Below are positions 32,798-40,364 of a stretch of DNA of 56,190 nucleotides, in pieces. The stretch covers positions 1-56,190 of the forward strand of contig CANBER010000003.1 of assembly GCA_947367795.1 (NCBI GenBank), given 5' to 3'. The DNA is from an uncultured Candidatus Saccharibacteria bacterium (GTDB lineage: Bacteria > Patescibacteriota > Saccharimonadia > Saccharimonadales > Saccharimonadaceae). Under the pieces are notes generated by a model, which had not been told where the DNA came from, ran no database searches, and worked only from the letters and a program-made list of their open reading frames with translations. The position numbers and the translations under genes are program-made. Position 1 is the stretch's first letter. Every line of letters starts with the position of its first letter.

Positions 32798-33988
32798 CTA
32801 AGCGGCTTGGCCGAGAAGAAGTTTGGCACGCTGGATCATGGCGTCGGTTTCGTTGGTTTGGATGACGTAGATCGGCAGCGAGCCGTCGGCCGCGACATTG
32901 GCATGCTGATGCTCGCTGAGGCCATCGTCGTTTTTACTGTCGTCCATCTGGAGGCCGAGGTAGGCGAGACCGGCGACAATATCACGGCGGATTTCAGCAT
33001 TACGTTCGCCAATGGTGGCGGTGAAGACTAGGGCGTCAATACCATGCATGGAAGCTGTCATCTCACCGATGGCGCGCTGGACACGGTAAATATACATGTT
33101 ATAAGCGAGTTTGGCGCGCGGAATGCCGTCGGCACGAAGGTCGAGAATTTCGCGCATATCGCCGGTTTCGCCGCTGACACCGAGAAGGCCACATTGGCGG
33201 TTGAGGTACTCCTCGACAGCTTCTTCGTTGAAGCCCATTTCACGTTGAATGGCAATCATCGCGGCAGGATCTAAATCACCACAACGAGTGGCCATCATAA
33301 GGCCTTCGAGCGGGGTGTAGCCCATGGTGGTGTCATAGGAATAACCGTCCTTGATCGCGGTGACAGATGCGCCCGATCCAAGATGACAGGCGACGACACG
33401 AGGCGCGAGGATGTCATGGTCGCGCATATAGTTACGGACAGCGCCCATAGAGAGGCCATGGTAACCATAGCGTTTGATCTCAGCACGGTCAGCAAGTTCG
33501 GTATCGATAGCATAGTATTTATGAACGTCGTCACGGGTGTGATGAAAATGCGAATCAGAGATCGTAATCACGGGAGTGCCAGGAAAAGCTTTGACGCATT
33601 CTTCAATTTCAGCGGCGATTACTGGAACATGAAGCGGAGCGCGGCGTTTCTCGTCGTCTAGGCGGCGCAAGCATTCGTCATCAATAATATGATCTTCGGC
33701 AAAAAATTCGCCCGTAGCAACGATGCGGGCGAGAATAGCCGCGAGTTTGACGCTGGCGCCGAGATAACCTTCCTTGTCAAGGATATCCCGAGTGTAGCGG
33801 ATGGTGTCACCGATGCGTTTGAAACCTTCGGTGAATTTCTTGCGCGTGCCGTCAGCACGGCGAAAAGTGCAAATCAGTGCCTTATCCTCGGTCTCGAAAT
33901 GTAGCGAGCAGAGGAGCTCGTCATCACGGTAGAGAGCGTACTTGCGAGAAGATGAGCCAGGGTTAGTAACTAGAAATAATTTATCCAT
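32798..33988 (-). CDS. ackA: Acetate kinase
   Basis: This 396-residue enzyme makes ATP from acetyl phosphate, or the reverse, the main substrate-level energy step in many fermenters. Visible motifs are the N-terminal phosphate-binding TNPGSSSRKYALY, SDSHFHHTRD, KRYGYHGLSM, ACHLGSGASVTAI with GYTPLEGLMMATRCGDLDP, and FTATIGERN. Length matches the family (about 400). AAGGGAG precedes the ATG, and TATACT lies in a promoter upstream. It stands alone; no phosphotransacetylase gene is visible here. Confidence 0.96.
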   Translation of the reverse strand: MDKLFLVTNPGSSSRKYALYRDDELLCSLHFETEDKALICTFRRADGTRKKFTEGFKRIGDTIRYTRDILDKEGYLGASVKLAAILARIVATGEFFAEDHIIDDECLRRLDDEKRRAPLHVPVIAAEIEECVKAFPGTPVITISDSHFHHTRDDVHKYYAIDTELADRAEIKRYGYHGLSMGAVRNYMRDHDILAPRVVACHLGSGASVTAIKDGYSYDTTMGYTPLEGLMMATRCGDLDPAAMIAIQREMGFNEEAVEEYLNRQCGLLGVSGETGDMREILDLRADGIPRAKLAYNMYIYRVQRAIGEMTASMHGIDALVFTATIGERNAEIRRDIVAGLAYLGLQMDDSKNDDGLSEHQHANVAADGSLPIYVIQTNETDAMIQRAKLLLGQAA

Positions 33989-34058
33989 AATGGGACTCCC
34001 TTTCTTTTAGTATAACATGAAACGAGATATGACAAGAAAATAGACCAAAATGAGAAAA

Positions 34059-34081
34059 GTCCCCAACTGATGTCGGGGACT
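34059..34081 (-). terminator. Terminator of the KH-domain gene
   Basis: On the minus strand AGTCCCC and GGGGACT form the stem, followed by TTTCTCATTTT. The sequence resembles the terminator at 38871-38891. Confidence 0.8.
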
Positions 34082-34093
34082 TAAAAGATAAAC

Positions 34094-35893
34094 CTAGAAA
34101 TCATTAGACTCATGAACATGAGCCCGAATGGTGCGGACCGGGCACTCCAGATCGCGCAGACGCTGAGCGGCAGCGTTCAGATGCTTGCCCTTGGTGCCGA
34201 TAACGTATCCGACGTCATCCTTATGAACATCGAGGTGGAGTACGCCGTTTTTCAGGCGTTTGACACGCTCAACGTTTATCAGATAGTCAGACGTACGACC
34301 TTCGATCACCAGAACACGACCGTCGCTTGTACGTAAGGTGCCGATCTCCTCGCCGGTGATAGTGCGAGCTTTGTACTCGCCATCACAAGGCGAAGATCCA
34401 CGACCAACGCGTACGGACAGCTTGCCGCTCTGCTGGACGAACTGGACAACCTGCTCACTGCTCTCGGTTTGCTGTCTCTCAGCCTGAGCTTTGAGAGTGG
34501 CGATACGCTCGTCCTCCGCCTGAATCCAAGCTAAGCCTGGGGCGAAGTTCAGCTCCTGGTACACGTGGCGCATGTGGTGATTAACACGCTCGCCCCTGAA
34601 AGAGAAGGCGGTCTTTTCACACAGCATTTCCGCCAGCTTTGTGTCTGGGATGCCAGACGATATTCCGACCTTCAGGGCAAACGCCGTCATGATACTGCGC
34701 TCACCGGAGGACTGACATTCAGCCCGACGAGAGATTGCCAGACACATGTCGTAATCCCCCTGCTCCAGTCCGGAATACTTGACGTCAAAGAGTTGGCTAA
34801 AGTAACCGACCCTAACGTGCCCGGGCTGACTACTCAGAACGCGCAACGCCGAACGCAACACATCTTCCGGAGTACAGGTGTGCAGTTGCCCTATAATCTG
34901 CTGCAGGTCGCAATAACCCAGCAGATAGGCATTATCTACCACCTTCCGTTCCAGGTCGGGTTGCGCCATGCAACGCCCGATGAACTGCCACTGTTCGCGA
35001 GTGTAGGCATGCTCTCCGCACTGAATCATGAGATCCAGGTCAGAGTCCTGCATCGCTTCAAGCGGCACTGAGCGCCAATTGATCCCCTGCGGGTAGTGAG
35101 CCCGAAAGAAATCAAGGTTATCAGGCGTTGCTCTGCAGTGGCGAAGCACCTGCCCAATCAGATCGCTGGGAAGATCGGTGATTAGATCTGCGACCTCCTC
35201 GAGACCAATCGGGTAGTAGCTGGACTTTTCCCGGCCAACATACTCGATCAGGGCCTGTTGCGCCCCTGGCGCTGTCACCTCGCCGGCAGCAATCATAGCT
35301 CGAAGGCTGACTGCCGGAAGTACGACGCGCTGCTCGAGCTGGAACAGCTCATCCGAGATCGAGCTCAAGTCTACCTTGAGCGTTTCCCCGTACGGCGTCA
35401 GATCACCGAAAGCCCGCGCCAGACGAAGCTGCTGACAGTCCGTGCCGCGCTCGTTGAAATGGTCGAGCGCCTGTTCCGCAGTGATGACTGCATCCTCCTC
35501 TGTGGCCAGATAGATGTGGCCGCCCAGAGTGAAACTGACAGTATCACCATCGCCGGTTCTATTCGCATGAGGATAAACCAGCGAATACACCGCAGGCTGC
35601 AACAGAGTCGCGCCCTTCAGCTTGAGACCTCCGACGATCTCGCCAAGGTGCTTCACGAGCTGATCCGCATCAGCCCACTCCACCGGAGATCTCCAGTCCG
35701 TCTGATAGCGGACTATGAGGTCGTAGGAATATCCTACTTCCTCCTGCCGCTGGCCGGTCAGGATGAACTCAGTGGTGGTCTCGACGTGGTAAGCGCTGCC
35801 GCGACGCATGCCGTCGTTGGATTCACTCTCTATCTCGGTGTACCCACCGCGCAGAGTGAAGTTGTCGAGTTCCTTACTAATGATAATTCTCAT
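34094..35893 (-). CDS. Large protein with C-terminal KH-like domain
   Basis: This 599-residue protein is not recognised as a whole. The last 60 residues (HLDVHKDDVGYVIGTKGKHLNAAAQRL...) contain the GxxG loop VIGTKGK of a KH RNA-binding domain. It is preceded by a beta-rich segment (EYKARTITGEEIGTLRTSDG). The N-terminal 170 residues are beta-rich, and the middle is helical and repeat-like (LPSDLIGQVLRHCRATPDNL, then similar helices). TAGGAGGGA precedes the ATG. It is a single-gene unit with its own terminator and a hairpin leader (35935-35962). RNA binding is likely; the rest is unknown. Confidence 0.75.
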   Translation of the reverse strand: MRIIISKELDNFTLRGGYTEIESESNDGMRRGSAYHVETTTEFILTGQRQEEVGYSYDLIVRYQTDWRSPVEWADADQLVKHLGEIVGGLKLKGATLLQPAVYSLVYPHANRTGDGDTVSFTLGGHIYLATEEDAVITAEQALDHFNERGTDCQQLRLARAFGDLTPYGETLKVDLSSISDELFQLEQRVVLPAVSLRAMIAAGEVTAPGAQQALIEYVGREKSSYYPIGLEEVADLITDLPSDLIGQVLRHCRATPDNLDFFRAHYPQGINWRSVPLEAMQDSDLDLMIQCGEHAYTREQWQFIGRCMAQPDLERKVVDNAYLLGYCDLQQIIGQLHTCTPEDVLRSALRVLSSQPGHVRVGYFSQLFDVKYSGLEQGDYDMCLAISRRAECQSSGERSIMTAFALKVGISSGIPDTKLAEMLCEKTAFSFRGERVNHHMRHVYQELNFAPGLAWIQAEDERIATLKAQAERQQTESSEQVVQFVQQSGKLSVRVGRGSSPCDGEYKARTITGEEIGTLRTSDGRVLVIEGRTSDYLINVERVKRLKNGVLHLDVHKDDVGYVIGTKGKHLNAAAQRLRDLECPVRTIRAHVHESNDF

Positions 35894-35934
35894 ATTTCCC
35901 TCCTATAATATGAGCTAGATTTTTTAAGTTACGA

Positions 35935-35962
35935 TGCCCGATGCCTGGATGACGATCGGGCA
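35935..35962. promoter_or_regulatory. Hairpin in the leader of the KH-domain gene
   Basis: TGCCCGAT and ATCGGGCA form a perfect 8-bp stem with a 12-base loop, 42 bases upstream of the ATG at 35893. Confidence 0.6.
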
Positions 35963-36033
35963 CTTATTGTCTTTTGGTGGAGCTTACTAGATTTCCCTGG
36001 CTCGCTCCATAATGTCATGTTAACTTGAGAGAA

Positions 36034-36055
36034 CTGGGGCCGTGGCTGGCCCCAG
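36034..36055 (-). terminator. Terminator of the MYG1-family gene
   Basis: CTGGGGCC and GGCCCCAG form a perfect stem, followed on the minus strand by TTCTCTCAAGTT. It lies nine bases after the stop codon. Confidence 0.7.
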
Positions 36056-36063
36056 TCGATCCT

Positions 36064-37029
36064 CTACGAAGCCGCTTTTACAGCGGCAGCTGCCAGGCGC
36101 AGTGCACCCTCACGGCTCTTCGCTCCGCAGATAAATCTGCCGGCGTGACAGAAGACTGCGTCTTCAACGCCAGTGACCTCTGCGAGGGCTGCGCCGTTCA
36201 GACCGCGCCACGCCTCGGGGAGAGGCTTGCGCTGGGCCTGAGGTGCGCCGACAGGCGGGATGGCCTGGACGTTCCACTGCCCCTGAAGGTTCCGGAATAC
36301 TCCATAGAGGAGCTCCTCGCCCTTCGGGTTGGTGGTCGCCAGGACAGTCTGGACCCAACCCCCGATGAACTGGGGGAGGACCATGATGCCGTCTTCAGCA
36401 GCCTGAATAGCCGCCTCCACCGTGTCACGGCCCTTGACCTCGGCGACACAAGACTTGATCGTCCTGGTCAGTACGAGGTGTGCCAGCTGGCAGGCTTCCA
36501 CGAATGACTCGTCCGCCGCTTCGTCCCAGTTGGGATTCAGCAGGGAGATCGCCGTCGAGACTGACATCTGGTCCCGGGTGCGGATGCCATAGTCGGCAGA
36601 GTCAATGCCCTTAATAAGCATGTCGTCCACCTTGGCTGCGGCCTCCTGCGCCTGCTCTCTGGTACAGTCGGTGAGTGCGAGGCAAGCCTCGACTCCGTAC
36701 TTATTCCAGATTAATCCCGCCGAGGAATACTGCGTGCCGTCCGGCCGCATCTCAGAGTATTCTCTCTGATGATGGTCGAAACGGCCCGCCTCCGGGTCAA
36801 AGACGCCCCCGACATCTACGATGTAGGCGTCATTAGAAGTCGCCTCCTCAATATCCTTCAGATTCCGTGTGCGATAAACGCTCACGCGATCCTCCAGCAC
36901 GCCGAGGATGGCGACCGCTGTGGTTTCGTCTCCGTGGTGCGGAGCGGGGTGGGTGACGACGTTAGCCTGTGCCACCGTGTTAACGATAACGAGTTCCGTA
37001 TTGCTAGTGTTGCTAGTGTACCGTCCCAT
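36064..37029 (-). CDS. MYG1/UPF0160-family metal-dependent hydrolase
   Basis: This 321-residue protein has the MYG1 signature: THPAPHHGDETTAVAIL, VYRTRN, AYIVDVGGVFDPEAGRFDHHQ and SSAGLIWNKYG, then a later metal-type motif around GIDSADYG. MYG1 relatives are DHH-like 3'-5' RNA exonucleases. The C-terminal WVQTVLATTNPKGEELLYGVF also fits. AAGGAGG precedes the ATG. Transcription should start near 37354 from the promoter at 37361-37389, giving a leader of about 325 bases with several hairpins. It is a single-gene cassette. Confidence 0.9.
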   Translation of the reverse strand: MGRYTSNTSNTELVIVNTVAQANVVTHPAPHHGDETTAVAILGVLEDRVSVYRTRNLKDIEEATSNDAYIVDVGGVFDPEAGRFDHHQREYSEMRPDGTQYSSAGLIWNKYGVEACLALTDCTREQAQEAAAKVDDMLIKGIDSADYGIRTRDQMSVSTAISLLNPNWDEAADESFVEACQLAHLVLTRTIKSCVAEVKGRDTVEAAIQAAEDGIMVLPQFIGGWVQTVLATTNPKGEELLYGVFRNLQGQWNVQAIPPVGAPQAQRKPLPEAWRGLNGAALAEVTGVEDAVFCHAGRFICGAKSREGALRLAAAAVKAAS

Positions 37030-37101
37030 AGATCCTCCTTCGCGCCCTGTCTGCCGGACGCTGGCATCAAATGATAAAGTTAGGTGCCGCAGAATCGCCC
37101 A

Positions 37102-37131
37102 AACTCCTGCCTAGCGTAACTAGGGATGAGT
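37102..37131 (-). promoter_or_regulatory. Conserved leader hairpin, MYG1 copy
   Basis: On the minus strand the order is AACTC, CCTAG, loop TTACG, CTAGG, GAGTT: two nested stems. The same element with one change in the internal loop lies at 39293-39324 upstream of the 90-residue gene. Confidence 0.65.
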
Positions 37132-37182
37132 TGTCTCGCGTCTGCGCGCTATGAAATTCGGCCCACACTTACTGCGTTTACG

Positions 37183-37240
37183 CTCGAAGTGGGGATAGAC
37201 ACAGACAGACTGTAGATGTCTACATGTATCCCACTTCGAG
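37183..37240. promoter_or_regulatory. Long hairpin in the MYG1 leader
   Basis: CTCGAAGTGGGGATA and TATCCCACTTCGAG pair with one bulge, and TGTAGATGTCTACA lies in the loop as a further palindrome. Confidence 0.6.
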
Positions 37241-37296
37241 TTTGGCGTGCAACTTCGTATGAGGATTTAACGTACTTAAGCTTCTAAGGTAGTTGC

Positions 37297-37334
37297 GGTT
37301 CGATTTGATCGAACCGGGTTATATGAATATAACC
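37297..37334. promoter_or_regulatory. Two adjacent palindromes in the MYG1 leader
   Basis: GGTTCGAT-TTG-ATCGAACC (37297-37315) is followed after one base by GGTTATAT-GA-ATATAACC (37317-37334). Both stems are perfect. Confidence 0.6.
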
Positions 37335-37338
37335 GTAA

Positions 37339-37500
37339 GCCTTATCAAGCTTATGACTACATTGTAGCATACATTGCTGGAAATGTCAATAGGTTTTTGA
37401 TATTTTGGGAGAAGGTGCAAGAATATGTTGAAAATAACAGGGGTGAATGAGTGAATTGTAATTATGATTATTTTGTCAAAATCATATTGACAAAAGCGCG
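37339..37500. repeat. Duplicated regulatory region R1
   Basis: About 155 bases (from TCAAGCTTAT to TTGACAAAAGCG) are almost identical to 39372-39525. The two copies carry the minus-strand promoter and the TTTTGTCAA/TTGACAAAA palindrome (37471-37495). A second matching block lies at 37099-37160 versus 39291-39352. Confidence 0.85.
37361..37389 (-). promoter_or_regulatory. Promoter of the MYG1-family gene
   Basis: TTGACA, 17 bases ending TGC, TACAAT on the minus strand. It is nearly identical to the promoter at 39389-39417. Confidence 0.8.
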
Positions 37501-37506
37501 AATGTA

Positions 37507-38805
37507 TCAAGCTTTTGATTTTGCAGCGAGGAGCTCGTCGACTTTAGCCTCGCATAAAGGCTCTACTTCATCAATAAAATGTCTGATACGATTTTGGTTG
37601 AGGCCAGAAACAATACAAGTGATGTTCTCTCCTTCAGAATAATCATAAGTTTCACCCATATCATGATGGCTATAAATCCAGTCCATTCTGAGGTCAGCAA
37701 TGAAGAGATCATCGTAGTGCTTCAGGGTTTGATTGATAACATCACGGATAGGTTCTGGAACACCATCCTTTCCAGTAAGTCCAAGGTCGCTTGCGAAAAT
37801 ACCGAAAGATTCGCTATAAATCTTCTCGGCGTTTTCTGAGTCAAAACTAAGGGCGGCGACCATTTTTGAATAGTCTTCCATGGCGTCTTGGTGGAGATGG
37901 GGATAAATCTGGTGCATTTCGTGCATAATCCGATTAACTCCATTATAGATGTCATAGGTATTGGCAGCCCACACATCGGTGTCCTTGTCGGGGAGATGAT
38001 CGACAATGTCATAATTGACTGAGACGTAATCATCTTCCACATCAGAATAATCCAGATCTAGGTCAACGGTTTCGTACTGAGCACCAAATCCAAGTTTTTG
38101 ATTGATCTCCCGTTTATCAAACTCTCGAGGCGCAGTATACAGGGCCAGGGTGGCATAGGAACTGCGCAGCGCGTCATAAGATTCATTAGCTTCTAGAAGA
38201 GACTCTCGACAATCTTGCACTACGTCCAGCAATTCAAGAGGCACAACATTAAGTAGCTCGGTAGATGTTTGATCGATTTTGGCGACACGATTTTCTTCGA
38301 CATCAATGCCACAAATCACACGTTCTTCTGGAGAAAGTGTAGCAATAAGAGCACGCAAAGGAATCTTGAAAGAAGTATCATTCCGGTCGCTGTCATAGAG
38401 AGCGTCATATTTATGAGTCAACGCTGTTGTTAGCATTGGGTCGCAATTGCGACGATTTCTGGCGGCAGTCTCAAGTTGATGTAAACCCTTTTCATGGCCA
38501 TAAGCGATTTTTTCCGTACGTTCGATATAGCGTTCTGTAAGCTCCGCCTGGAATGCAAGGCGCTGCTCAGGGGTCTTAAGGGACCTGAGAACTTGGTGTG
38601 ACTGACGTTTTAGGTCACTGTAGATTTCACTCGCTGCTTTTGCTTCAGGGGAGTGCCAGTTGCTATCGATGGAGGAATGGATGACTTGATAGTCTGCATA
38701 GGTGTCTTGGTATTCTTGCCAGAGCTTACGAGTCTCGACACTATAACCGAGTTCAGGTGCTGGTTTGATTTCTGATGAGTCATAGTTCAATAGTCGTTCG
38801 CTCAT
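37507..38805 (-). CDS. Hypothetical helical protein
   Basis: This 432-residue acidic, helical protein has no recognised domain. It has long stretches of E/D/K-rich helix and repeated Tyr-Asp segments (VDLDLDYSDVEDDYVSVNYD). There is no signal peptide or membrane helix. AAGGAAAAA precedes the ATG, and TATAAT lies 27 bases upstream. Its stop codon is seven bases from copy R1 of a duplicated regulatory region, so the gene lies exactly between the two copies. Confidence 0.72.
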   Translation of the reverse strand: MSERLLNYDSSEIKPAPELGYSVETRKLWQEYQDTYADYQVIHSSIDSNWHSPEAKAASEIYSDLKRQSHQVLRSLKTPEQRLAFQAELTERYIERTEKIAYGHEKGLHQLETAARNRRNCDPMLTTALTHKYDALYDSDRNDTSFKIPLRALIATLSPEERVICGIDVEENRVAKIDQTSTELLNVVPLELLDVVQDCRESLLEANESYDALRSSYATLALYTAPREFDKREINQKLGFGAQYETVDLDLDYSDVEDDYVSVNYDIVDHLPDKDTDVWAANTYDIYNGVNRIMHEMHQIYPHLHQDAMEDYSKMVAALSFDSENAEKIYSESFGIFASDLGLTGKDGVPEPIRDVINQTLKHYDDLFIADLRMDWIYSHHDMGETYDYSEGENITCIVSGLNQNRIRHFIDEVEPLCEAKVDELLAAKSKA

Positions 38806-38870
38806 GTATTTTTCCTTACGTTTATTTTATTATACAATGCATGTTTATCAAAACAAGTATTATGAAAAAT

Positions 38871-38891
38871 CCCCGACATATTGCGTCGGGG
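38871..38891 (-). terminator. Terminator of the 90-residue gene
   Basis: CCCCGAC and GTCGGGG form the stem; on the minus strand ATTTTTC follows. Confidence 0.85.
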
Positions 38892-38931
38892 ACGACAGTT
38901 ACTTTGCGCTGAAGTCTGCCACTCCAGATAA

Positions 38932-39204
38932 TTACCAGAAACTGGATACCATGATGCGGTTGCACCCGCTTTCCGTTGTCATGGACCGGAGATCGTCGGC
39001 AGCGTCGCTAGCTGCCTGCTCTGAGAAACAGACTCTATTGGGCGTGTAATCCGCGTAGACACAAGGATCGTCCAGCTCAACGGTACCTACCACGTAAACC
39101 TTGCTCCTCACCCCATTAATGATGTCATCCAGAGCCTCAGCTCTTTCGTTTTCGTCCATCATATTCAGAGCCTTTACGATCTTCTCGACATCAAGCTTTC
39201 TCAT
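38932..39204 (-). CDS. 90-residue hypothetical protein
   Basis: The start at 39204 (MRKLDVEKIVKALNMM) is set by GGTGAGGAA directly upstream. The N-terminal third is helical and acidic (DENERAEALDDIINGV), and the rest is beta-rich. No family is recognised. It has its own terminator (38871-38891), and a leader of about 178 bases with the same hairpin as the MYG1 leader. The promoter at 39389-39417 drives it, so it is probably co-regulated with MYG1. Confidence 0.68.
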   Translation of the reverse strand: MRKLDVEKIVKALNMMDENERAEALDDIINGVRSKVYVVGTVELDDPCVYADYTPNRVCFSEQAASDAADDLRSMTTESGCNRIMVSSFW

Positions 39205-39292
39205 TTCCTCACCTTCCCCGCTCAAGCTGAATGGGGGTCCTTTCATTTTAAAGATTAGGCTTTAGGCCCCGCGGCCGGCCACAGGATCACTC

Positions 39293-39324
39293 AAACTCCT
39301 GCCTAGCGTAACTAGGGCTGAGTT
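39293..39324 (-). promoter_or_regulatory. Conserved leader hairpin, copy upstream of the 90-residue gene
   Basis: AACTC, CCTAG, loop TTACG, CTAGG, GAGTT on the minus strand. Same nested stems as at 37102-37131. Confidence 0.65.
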
Positions 39325-39371
39325 ATATTGTGCCTGTGCGCTATGAAGTTTCTATGCTAATGTTCGGCTTT

Positions 39372-39525
39372 CTCAAGCTTATAGCTACATTGTAGCACGC
39401 ATTGCTGAAAATGTCAATAGGTCTTTGATATTTTGGGAGAAGGTTCAAAAATATGTTGAAAATAACAGGGGTGAATGAGTGAATTGTAATTATGATTATT
39501 TTGTCAAAATCATATTGACAAAAGC
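39372..39525. repeat. Duplicated regulatory region R2
   Basis: This copy is the divergent intergenic region between the TrmB-like gene and the 90-residue gene. It is nearly identical to 37339-37500. It contains a minus-strand promoter (TTGACA, 17 bases, TACAAT, 39417-39389) and the palindrome at 39499-39523. Confidence 0.85.
39499..39523. promoter_or_regulatory. Operator-like palindrome over the TrmB-like gene promoter
   Basis: TTTTGTCAA, seven bases, TTGACAAAA is a perfect 9-bp inverted repeat whose right arm contains the -35 hexamer of the promoter below. Binding here would block that promoter. Confidence 0.7.
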
Positions 39526-39543
39526 GGAATAGTTTGATATAAT
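39515..39543 (+). promoter_or_regulatory. Consensus promoter of the TrmB-like gene
   Basis: TTGACA (39515-39520), 17 bases, TATAAT (39538-39543), then nine bases to the ATG at 39553. Transcription should start two or three bases before the ATG. Confidence 0.88.
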
Positions 39544-39552
39544 GAGATCATT

Positions 39553-40308
39553 ATGGATATTGAATTAGTGCAAAAAGCTGGTCTGACGAAGCCTCAAGCG
39601 ACGGTTTATGTGACGCTAGTGCAGAGTGGACCATTGACGCCGGCGGAGATAGCGGAGCGGACGGGAGAGACGAGAACGAACACTTATGCTTTGCTCAATA
39701 AGTTGGAGCAGCTGCACCTAGTACGGAATATCGGGCAAAAGACTGCTCGATACCAGGCGGAGAACCCGGCGAATCTAGAGGTTCTGGCAGAGAAGCGCCG
39801 AAAAATTATCAGCAAGAATGAGCAGGAGCTGAAAGGTGGAATGTCGGCACTGCTTGATCTGTTTTATGCGCACAACGAGGCACCGGGGAGTCGTACGTTG
39901 ACGGGGCGAGATGGAATTAAGGAAATTCACCACGATGTAATCAATACGGGTGAAACGGTGTATTTGATCCGGACGCCGTTTGATTCGAAGTACGATGATT
40001 TGATTAAAGTTTTTCGTGAGAGACGGGCAGCGAAAGGAATCAAAACTATTGCGCTGACTCCGGCGACACCACATGCTAAACAGTATATGACGGACGGGAC
40101 GGACGAAAAATACCGGTTTGAACGGACAATGATGCCGGAAGATGCGTATCAGAGTCCGGTAGAGATTATGATTTATGGCAAAAAGGTGGCACTGGTATCT
40201 TATGGTGAGGCGGAAATTGCCACGGTGATTACTTCCCCGCTAATTGCGGCAGCGTTTCGGGAGATTTTCTTGATGCTGCAAGATTATTGGAAGAGGGTTG
40301 AAGTTTAA
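39553..40308 (+). CDS. TrmB-family transcriptional regulator
   Basis: This 251-residue protein starts with a winged helix-turn-helix: GLTKPQATVYVTLVQSGPLT, AEIAERTGETRTNTYALLNK. It continues with a coiled linker and a C-terminal sensor-like domain (TGRDGIKEIHHDVINTGETV). TrmB proteins respond to sugars or metabolites. The gene is leaderless from a consensus promoter whose -35 box lies in a perfect palindrome, so autorepression is likely. The same palindrome occurs in R1, which suggests a small regulon with the MYG1-family gene and the 90-residue gene. Confidence 0.85.
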   Translation: MDIELVQKAGLTKPQATVYVTLVQSGPLTPAEIAERTGETRTNTYALLNKLEQLHLVRNIGQKTARYQAENPANLEVLAEKRRKIISKNEQELKGGMSALLDLFYAHNEAPGSRTLTGRDGIKEIHHDVINTGETVYLIRTPFDSKYDDLIKVFRERRAAKGIKTIALTPATPHAKQYMTDGTDEKYRFERTMMPEDAYQSPVEIMIYGKKVALVSYGEAEIATVITSPLIAAAFREIFLMLQDYWKRVEV

Positions 40309-40311
40309 AAT

Positions 40312-40341
40312 GCAAAAATACTCCCGCGGGAGTATTTTTGC
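40312..40341. terminator. Bidirectional terminator between trmB-like gene and dnaK
   Basis: A perfect 30-bp palindrome with centre CCCGCGGG and A-runs and T-runs at the ends serves both convergent genes. Confidence 0.92.
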
Positions 40342-40364
40342 TAGATATGTTGGCGGACGAAGCA

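Noticed and set aside
35258-35908. 216-residue plus-strand frame
   Set aside because: It is antisense to the KH-domain gene, whose minus-strand frame has a proper SD, terminator and domain.
37183-37240. Hairpin as a tRNA or other structured gene
   Set aside because: There is no cloverleaf, no T-loop GTTC pattern and no acceptor end; it is a simple long stem.
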